64,000 bases of DNA from Pseudomonadota bacterium (lineage in GTDB: Bacteria > Pseudomonadota > Gammaproteobacteria > Burkholderiales > Ferrovaceae): positions 1 to 64,000 of the forward strand of contig JAJZBQ010000006.1 in NCBI GenBank assembly GCA_021798835.1. Reading direction: 5' to 3'. Of this stretch, positions 58,951-64,000 are shown in pieces. The position numbers and the translations under genes are program-made. Each line of letters begins with the position of its first letter. Position 1 is the first letter of the stretch. The notes under the pieces were generated by a model. The model searched no databases and was not told the origin of the DNA. It saw only the letters and a program-made list of their open reading frames with translations.

Positions 58951-59298
58951 ATGATCAGGAAATTGGGCGTGGGTATGATGTTGGCCGGTGTGCTGGCTAC
59001 CGGAACAGCCTATGCTGATGGCTGGCGCGGAGGGGATGGTTGGCGTGGGGGAGACGGTTGGCGTGGGGGTGAAGGTGATGGGGGGGGGATGTGGGGGATG
59101 GGAGCGGCGTTGGTCGGTGGGTTAGTGGGGAGTATGGTGGCCCAACAGCCCCCGGTTTATGCGGCTCCACCGGTGGCTGTGGCTCCTCCCCCAGTTTATG
59201 CCGCTCCACAACCAGTGTACGGGTATCCGGCCCCGGGGTATGTACAGCCGGCTTATCCAGCGCCTTACTATGGTTATGGGCGCGGAGATGATGACTGA
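58951..59298 (+). CDS. Glycine-rich exported protein with proline-rich tail
   Basis: 115 residues from the ATG at 58951 (AAGGGAG seven bases upstream). Signal peptide ends GTAYADG. Next come three tandem GWRGGDG units from 18 bp repeats, a glycine-rich hydrophobic helix (GMGAALVGGLVGSMVA), then a Pro/Tyr-rich tail (PPVYAAPP, PGYVQPAYPAPYYGYG). Probably secreted or outer-envelope. A variant of the sigma-type motif seen ahead of bufA lies 40 bp upstream. Confidence 0.6.
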   Translation: MIRKLGVGMMLAGVLATGTAYADGWRGGDGWRGGDGWRGGEGDGGGMWGMGAALVGGLVGSMVAQQPPVYAAPPVAVAPPPVYAAPQPVYGYPAPGYVQPAYPAPYYGYGRGDDD

Positions 59299-59416
59299 GT
59301 TATCGTGATGGCTTCCTGAAGGGTTTATGTTTTTCGTGTTGGTTTGGCATGGGGGTGATTTTAACCATTTGATTTCTTTTGTTTCTCACAATTTAGATAA
59401 AAAACTTTTCTGATTG

Positions 59417-59446
59417 TGTAAGAAAATGGTTGTGGTAACAGACTAA
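59417..59446 (+). promoter_or_regulatory. Candidate ECF promoter of the bufferin operon
   Basis: TGTAAG (59417-59422), 18 bp, GACTAA (59441-59446), about 50 bp before the precursor start. The same TGTAAG-N18-GACYAA pattern lies ahead of doxX. Confidence 0.6.
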
Positions 59447-59499
59447 AGATTGAGACTCAACATCTCATTTTTATAACTGTTACCAAGGGAGAAATCAAA

Positions 59500-59775
59500 A
59501 TGGAAAATCGTGTGTTGCTGGCTGTCGTTGGAAGTATGTTGGCTTTGGGTTTGAGCACTGCGCAGGCTGAGGGAATGGGCAATGGTAGTGCAGCCAAAGG
59601 AAACATGGAAAAATGTTTTGGTATTGCCAAGGCTGGTCACAATGACTGTTCCAGCAATAAAAGCGCTCATTCCTGTGCTGGACAGGCGACTCGCGATGGA
59701 GATCCGATGGATTTTGTCGCGGTTCCAAAAGGGACCTGCGACAAAATTTCTGGTGGAACTCTGAAGGCGATGTAA
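59500..59775 (+). CDS. bufA: Bufferin-type copper-peptide precursor (DUF2282)
   Basis: 91 residues. Signal peptide [19 protein letters not shown], cleaved near AQA. The mature part has the DUF2282 pattern with four Cys: [27 protein letters not shown] and PKGTC. In characterised bufferins such Cys become thiooxazole-type copper ligands, made by an MNIO enzyme. The downstream gene encodes that enzyme. Its stop codon shares one base with the next ATG (TAATG), so translation is coupled. Confidence 0.85.
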   Translation: MENRVLLAVVGSMLALGLSTAQAEGMGNGSAAKGNMEKCFGIAKAGHNDCSSNKSAHSCAGQATRDGDPMDFVAVPKGTCDKISGGTLKAM

Positions 59776-61520
59776 TGTTGCCCATGGGACTCTTGCCTGC
59801 TTCGTCCGTGTTGCCGGTATGTGCCGGGATGGGATTGCGAGCGTCCCATTATCGCGAAGTGCTGGATACCTCCCCTAACCTGGCTTGGGTGGAGGTACAC
59901 AGTGAAAATTTTTTTGATGGCGGATTGCCGTTGCATACGCTTTTGCGTGTCCGCGCGCGATGCCCTGTCAGTTTGCATGGTGTTGGCATGGGGTTGGGTT
60001 CCCCTGACCCCATGGATCTTGAGCATCTTCATGCATTAAAAAGATTGGTCGATTGTGTGGAACCGGCTGCTGTATCCGAGCACTTGTGCTGGAACCAGAA
60101 CCGTGGTGAAGTGTTCAACGATCTGTTGCCTTTTCCGTTGTCCAGAGTTTCGATGGAACGTCTTTGTGACAAAATTGACCGGGTTCAAAACCACCTGGGT
60201 AGGCAGTTATGGATAGAGAATCTTTCTTATTACCTTGCCTTTCCTCGAGAAAACTGGGGTGAGGGCGAGTTTTTGAATGAATTGTGCCGAAGAACCGGCT
60301 GTGGGTTATTGCTCGACGTGAATAATCTTTATGTCAATCACTTGAATTTTGGCATAGATATGGAAGCAATCCTGCAGGCTGTTCATCCTGATCATGTGCA
60401 TGAATACCACCTTGCAGGATTTACTCGTCAAGGGGCCGGTTGGGTGGATACGCACAGTGTTCCGGTTGCGGAAGAAGTCTGGCAGTGGTTTGCCCGGACA
60501 TTGACGCTTGTCGGTGGCAGACCCACATTGATAGAGTGGGATAATGACATCCCGAGTTTGACACGTCTGCTGGAGGAAGTTGAGCGGGCGCAGGGCATCC
60601 TGGAACAAACGGCTGCGTTTCTTCGTCATCCTTCACAGAACTTGCAGGGAATATCGGGTGAGTTTTCTGAAAAAAACCAGATTGAACAGCTTGCTCGGTC
60701 AGCCTTTCCAGTGACTACTCTGTTGGCATGGCCAGGGGGAGGGGAAGCGCAGGAAACAGACAACATGATATTTGACTGGTTTTCTCAGCAACTGAATCGA
60801 GTGGATAGGGATGGTTCTGATCTTGTGCCTGAAGGTCAGGAGAGCCAGTGTTGGGGAGTGGGTATTTATCGCAATAATGTGCGTGAAAACCTGATTGCGG
60901 CCTTGCAGGGAGCCTATCCCGTCCTGCATCAATTGGTCGGTGAACCGTGTTTTCGTCAACTTGCGGAACGCTATCGTTGCGCCCATCCATCTCGGAACGG
61001 TAATTTGCATGCCTATGGGGCGCAATTTTCCGAATTTCTGGGGCGCGAGGCCATTGTTATCGATTGGCCTTGGTTCCCAGCAGTGGCATGTCTGGAATGG
61101 GCTTGCCATACGGCATATTTTGCCCCGGATTCGGTTCCGATCGATATGACACGCCTGGCTCTTGTGCATCCTCAGGATTATGCCAATCTACGCTTTGTCG
61201 CACATCCTGCGATACGGTTGGTGGAGTTGGATCATGCCATTCTGTCGATTTGGCAGGCGCACCAACCGCAGATGCCCGATTGTTGTGATCTGGAATATCG
61301 TACGGAGCGCGAATGGGTTTTGGTAACCCGTCAGTACGGTCAGGTGATCCCTGTTCGCCTGGAATCTGGAGTGGCACGTTGGTGGCATTATCTTCTTTCA
61401 GGTCACTCCCTGGGAGAAATGATGAAGTATATGGCGCACGATGCCCCGGACCGGCCGGTGGAAGCACTATGGGTAGATGCCTTGCACCGGGGGTGGTTGG
61501 TGGATTTTATGTTGAATTAA
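59775..61520 (+). CDS. bufB: Fused MNIO (DUF692) enzyme and DUF2063 partner
   Basis: 581 residues. Residues about 10-280 are the DUF692 TIM barrel with metal ligands in SLHGVGM, SEHLCW, WIENLSY, LLDVNNLYVN, HEYHLAGF, DTHSVPV and IEWDND. Residues about 330-510 are a DUF2063 domain (YRNNVRENLIAALQGAYPVL, LHAYGAQFSEFL). In most loci these are separate proteins, BufB and BufC, of which the second binds precursor. Here they are one chain. GAAGG lies seven bases before the ATG, in the end of bufA. Confidence 0.88.
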   Translation: MLPMGLLPASSVLPVCAGMGLRASHYREVLDTSPNLAWVEVHSENFFDGGLPLHTLLRVRARCPVSLHGVGMGLGSPDPMDLEHLHALKRLVDCVEPAAVSEHLCWNQNRGEVFNDLLPFPLSRVSMERLCDKIDRVQNHLGRQLWIENLSYYLAFPRENWGEGEFLNELCRRTGCGLLLDVNNLYVNHLNFGIDMEAILQAVHPDHVHEYHLAGFTRQGAGWVDTHSVPVAEEVWQWFARTLTLVGGRPTLIEWDNDIPSLTRLLEEVERAQGILEQTAAFLRHPSQNLQGISGEFSEKNQIEQLARSAFPVTTLLAWPGGGEAQETDNMIFDWFSQQLNRVDRDGSDLVPEGQESQCWGVGIYRNNVRENLIAALQGAYPVLHQLVGEPCFRQLAERYRCAHPSRNGNLHAYGAQFSEFLGREAIVIDWPWFPAVACLEWACHTAYFAPDSVPIDMTRLALVHPQDYANLRFVAHPAIRLVELDHAILSIWQAHQPQMPDCCDLEYRTEREWVLVTRQYGQVIPVRLESGVARWWHYLLSGHSLGEMMKYMAHDAPDRPVEALWVDALHRGWLVDFMLN

Positions 61521-62008
61521 TGCAACTGGGGTGGGGCGAGCCGTGGTCGCTGGATAAGCCTGTCCAGTGACCAGGACCAGTGACCAAGAATCAGCAAGGT
61601 GCCCAGTAGCAAACCCCATGATTCATGTTGATTGAGTCCGGCTGGACTCAAATCGGCATAAGAAATGACGGCAACAAGATTAAGGATAAATAGCCCAGCG
61701 GTGGCAAAGCGTCCGAAAAGACCAATGACCAGCAAAACGGATAGACCCAGTTCACCGGTAGTGGCCAGTATGGCGGCATGGGTGGGGGATAAGAGCGGGA
61801 CTTGATAGACATCGTTGAACAGATAGAGAGTGCTGTCCCAGGTTGTAATCTTGGTGAGTCCTGAGCGAAAAAATACACGGGCCAGATAGAAGCGTAGCCC
61901 CAGTTCAAATAAGGGTGCCAGTCGGGTTGGCCAGAGTGCTGCGCGATAATATCCTTTTAGCAGGGTGCCGGGGAGGCGTATGATGGTTGTGCGGAGTGAA
62001 TGGGTCAT
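61517..62008 (-). CDS. DoxX family membrane protein
   Basis: 163 residues with four membrane helices. DoxX/SURF4-type LRFYLARVFFRSGLTKI segment. DoxX proteins often accompany MNIO-bufferin loci. It is convergent with the fused enzyme gene, the two stops overlapping, and divergent from the sigma factor gene. A TGTAAG-N18-GACCAA motif precedes it on its own strand. AGGAG stands seven bases before the ATG. Confidence 0.85.
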   Translation of the reverse strand: MTHSLRTTIIRLPGTLLKGYYRAALWPTRLAPLFELGLRFYLARVFFRSGLTKITTWDSTLYLFNDVYQVPLLSPTHAAILATTGELGLSVLLVIGLFGRFATAGLFILNLVAVISYADLSPAGLNQHESWGLLLGTLLILGHWSWSLDRLIQRPRLAPPQLH

Positions 62009-62049
62009 GGTTATGCTCCTGGGTTGATGTGTGAGAGGTCTCTCGGTTA

Positions 62050-62079
62050 TTGGTCGTGGCGAGGTGGGGATTTCTTACA
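62050..62079 (-). promoter_or_regulatory. Candidate ECF promoter of doxX
   Basis: On the minus strand TGTAAG (62079-62074), 18 bp, GACCAA (62055-62050), 42 bp before doxX. Same spacing as the bufA motif. Confidence 0.55.
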
Positions 62080-62122
62080 AGCGTATGGTTGGTACGGTGT
62101 AACGTTCAAACAGGAAATATGG

Positions 62123-62707
62123 ATGCAACCCATACAGGGCATGACTGATCGTGAAATGGATGATTTGCGTCGCCAGATGTTGCGTTTTGCTCAGCAACAG
62201 TTGCAAAACGATGGATTGGCTGAGGATGCGGTGCAGGAAGCGTTGCTGGGGGCACTCAGGAACCGTGAGGCGTTTGCAGGGAAAGCGGCCTATAAGACTT
62301 GGGTATTTGCAATCCTGAAAAATAAGATTGTCGATCAATTGCGTCAAGGCAGGCGTTTCGAAAGCATCGAAGGGGCTTCCGGGGATGTTGATGAGGAAGG
62401 AGAGGTTGCTGCGCATGTGTTTGACCAGCAGGGGCACTGGCTTCAGGATGAAAGCCCAAGGCGGTGGGGAAATCCGGAAGAAACCCTGAAGTCGACCCAA
62501 TTTTGGAAAGTTTTCGAAATTTGTCTGGATCAATTGCCGGGGAAACAGGGACGGGTATTCATGATGCGTGAATTTATCGAGTTGGATACGGAAGAAATCT
62601 GTGAAACGGTGGGATTGTCGATGACCAACCTGAACGTGATACTGTATCGCGCTCGTATGCGTTTACGTCTTTGCCTCGAACAGCGTTGGTTTGCCGCGGC
62701 TCAGTGA
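62123..62707 (+). CDS. ECF-type RNA polymerase sigma factor
   Basis: 194 residues from the ATG at 62123, with AGGA eight bases upstream; the frame is open further upstream without support. Region 2 (about 15-80: LRFAQQQLQNDGLAEDAVQEALL, TWVFAILKNKIVDQLR) and region 4 (about 120-190: LPGKQGRVFMMREFIELDTEEICETVGLSMTNLNVILYRARMRLR). An anti-sigma-like gene follows after 10 bp. Such pairs with bufferin genes are known to respond to copper or oxidant stress; the inducer here is inferred. Confidence 0.88.
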   Translation: MQPIQGMTDREMDDLRRQMLRFAQQQLQNDGLAEDAVQEALLGALRNREAFAGKAAYKTWVFAILKNKIVDQLRQGRRFESIEGASGDVDEEGEVAAHVFDQQGHWLQDESPRRWGNPEETLKSTQFWKVFEICLDQLPGKQGRVFMMREFIELDTEEICETVGLSMTNLNVILYRARMRLRLCLEQRWFAAAQ

Positions 62708-62717
62708 GAAGACGACC

Positions 62718-62918
62718 ATGTTGAATTGCCATGAAGCGACGCGTTTGATGTCTGAGGCTCGGGATCGCCAGTTATCTGTGAGCGAACGGCTTCATTTGCG
62801 TTTGCATTGGGGAATCTGTACGGGGTGCCGTCGTTTCCGTCGGCAGCTGGAACAGATAAGCGTATTGTCTCGTGGCTATGTCAAGCTGAATCGAGAGGAT
62901 AATGACGTATCGTCCTGA
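62718..62918 (+). CDS. Zinc-finger anti-sigma factor (zf-HC2)
   Basis: 66 residues from the ATG at 62718. The zinc-binding motif HWGICTGC (H-x3-C-x2-C) with an upstream Cys-His (LNCHEA) is the ZAS pattern. No membrane helix is present, so it is a soluble, small anti-sigma factor whose zinc site may sense thiol or metal stress. Coded directly after its presumed sigma factor. Confidence 0.82.
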   Translation: MLNCHEATRLMSEARDRQLSVSERLHLRLHWGICTGCRRFRRQLEQISVLSRGYVKLNREDNDVSS

Positions 62919-62949
62919 ATTTTTCGTCAGGGGTGGCGATACTGCTTGG

Positions 62950-64000
62950 TTAGGTGTGATGTTCGATTGGATTGCCGTACAGTGGGCGCACTCCAAATTG
63001 GGTACTGACAGCGTAAGCGGTTCCGCAAGCCAGCATGACTGGAAGCGTTAGGTGAAACTGGTTGGTCATTTCAAGCACCATAACGATGGACATCAGCGGA
63101 GCCTGGGTTACGGCTGCCAGCAGGGCAGACATCCCGATGATAGCCATGGTCGTGGGGTCGGCACCGGAAGCCAGACCAAACAGGTAGCCGCTGGTTGCGC
63201 CGACGAAGAGAGTCGGTGTGAAAATTCCGCCGATGGCTCCAGATGCTGTGCTCGACACGGTGGCAACCAGTTTGGCTACCAGCACCGTGGCAATCCAGTT
63301 TCCTGTCAGGTTTCCATTGAGCAGTCGTGAGACCACGTCGTACCCGTTTCCCCAGACTTCCGGAATCTGGGTGGAAATTCCCCCAACAATGGCACCGCCC
63401 AGGCCAAGACGAAGCCACAACGGACCGATGGTCTGGAAGGCATGTTTGGCTTTGTCGATGAGAGTGAGAAAGGCAAAGCCCAGTAGTCCGGACCCGCATC
63501 CTGCCACGAGTGCCAGCAGCAGTCCTTTGTCATTGACTTGAAAAGGGGGTAGGGCTGGCATGCGGTACAATGAGGTTGGTTCAACCATCCAGAAGATCAG
63601 GGCGCTGGAAGCGACGGCTGATAACAGTACGGGAGCAACGGTATGACGGGCAAAAAAGCCCAGAGCCAGTTCTAATACGAAGACCACACCGGCAATCGGA
63701 GCATGGTAGGCAGCCGAAATGCCGCCGGCGATACCGCATATGAGGATAGCATTGCGCTGGTTGCTGGGAATTGGCAGCAGGTATGCCAACCATGAGGAGA
63801 ACCATGCTGAGAGTTGAACCATGGGTCCTTCTCGCCCGATTGAGGCACCGGAACCAACGGAAAAGAGCGATGAAAGGGTACGAATGGTATTGGATTTGTC
63901 GTTAAGTTTGGTTTTTCCTTGACGTGCGGCTTCTATATAGTCGATATGGGGGGAATTTTCCCAACGTTGCCCACGTTCCAGAATCCAGCCGGCGAGTAAG
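62950..64000 (-). CDS. ClC-type chloride channel/transporter (partial, runs off the right edge)
   Basis: The frame continues to the end of the window without a start, so the N-terminus lies outside. About 350 residues are visible. Selectivity-filter motifs are GSGASIGREGP (with the gating Glu) and GGIFTPTL. About ten membrane helices. At the site matching E. coli Glu203, next to the internal proton path, the sequence reads FVLELA with Leu in that position by my alignment, which would favour a channel, not a proton antiporter. No CBS domain follows. Confidence 0.88.
   Translation of the reverse strand, partial: LLAGWILERGQRWENSPHIDYIEAARQGKTKLNDKSNTIRTLSSLFSVGSGASIGREGPMVQLSAWFSSWLAYLLPIPSNQRNAILICGIAGGISAAYHAPIAGVVFVLELALGFFARHTVAPVLLSAVASSALIFWMVEPTSLYRMPALPPFQVNDKGLLLALVAGCGSGLLGFAFLTLIDKAKHAFQTIGPLWLRLGLGGAIVGGISTQIPEVWGNGYDVVSRLLNGNLTGNWIATVLVAKLVATVSSTASGAIGGIFTPTLFVGATSGYLFGLASGADPTTMAIIGMSALLAAVTQAPLMSIVMVLEMTNQFHLTLPVMLACGTAYAVSTQFGVRPLYGNPIEHHT

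Overview
The window is a stretch of Gram-negative chromosome carrying two integrated mobile elements. The organism has an outer membrane (LolA, Lgt, OmpW, a porin, lipid A modification genes) and an rpsU-dnaG-rpoD operon. The sigma-70 sequence, purEK, PII and an FNR/HemN anaerobic pair look most like Betaproteobacteria or a nearby gammaproteobacterial lineage. Species cannot be fixed from sequence alone. FNR, oxygen-independent HemN and an FNR-type site ahead of ompW point to life at low or changing oxygen.

Layout. 1-4.8 kb: two LuxR-type regulators (the second fused to an alpha/beta hydrolase) flanking a large lipoprotein. 4.8-11.3 kb: a 6.5 kb integrative element in tRNA-Ile2(CAU), bounded by 59 bp direct repeats, with integrase, excisionase-like protein, a PriCT/Toprim/RepA primase-helicase, a VRR-NUC nuclease and a helically phased iteron cluster. 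11.3-18.1 kb: rpoD, dnaG, rpsU, sppA and a PsiE-like gene. 18.3-24 kb: a signalling cluster (Aer-like PAS protein, CZB chemoreceptor, EAL-CBS-GGDEF protein, EF-hand membrane protein). 24-28.3 kb: yceI, fnr, ompW, hemN and a PII gene with several FNR-like boxes. 28.4-37.2 kb: trxB, a lipid A aminoarabinose (arn) gene set with ArnA split into two proteins and no arnD, then purE-purK. 37.3-42.1 kb: ftsK, lolA, tRNA-Arg, a porin and a small phosphate-binding-like protein.

42.1-54.3 kb is the second accessory region, integrated at tRNA-Ala(CGC). A broken integrase and a duplicated attachment end show that at least two related elements inserted in tandem. The intact one (about 11.5 kb) carries integrase, AlpA-like protein, a two-tyrosine HUH replication protein, MobC and relaxase, plus a single DotA/TraY-type conjugation protein with no other secretion genes. 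This looks like a replicating mobilizable element that brings one replacement subunit for a helper's conjugation machine, in the way SGI1 does with TraG. It also carries a cargo gene pair and a GIY-YIG-like protein of unknown role.

54.4-64 kb: an AlkB-like membrane oxygenase, lgt, a cytochrome c, a LivK-like lipoprotein, a methyltransferase, and a bufferin-type copper-peptide locus. In that locus a DUF2282 precursor is followed by one protein that fuses the DUF692 (MNIO) enzyme to its DUF2063 partner, with a convergent doxX and an ECF sigma/anti-sigma pair. A shared promoter-like motif (TGTAAG, 18 bp, GACYAA) lies ahead of the precursor, ahead of doxX and, in variant form, ahead of a glycine-rich exported protein, suggesting one small sigma regulon. 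A ClC chloride channel gene runs off the right edge.
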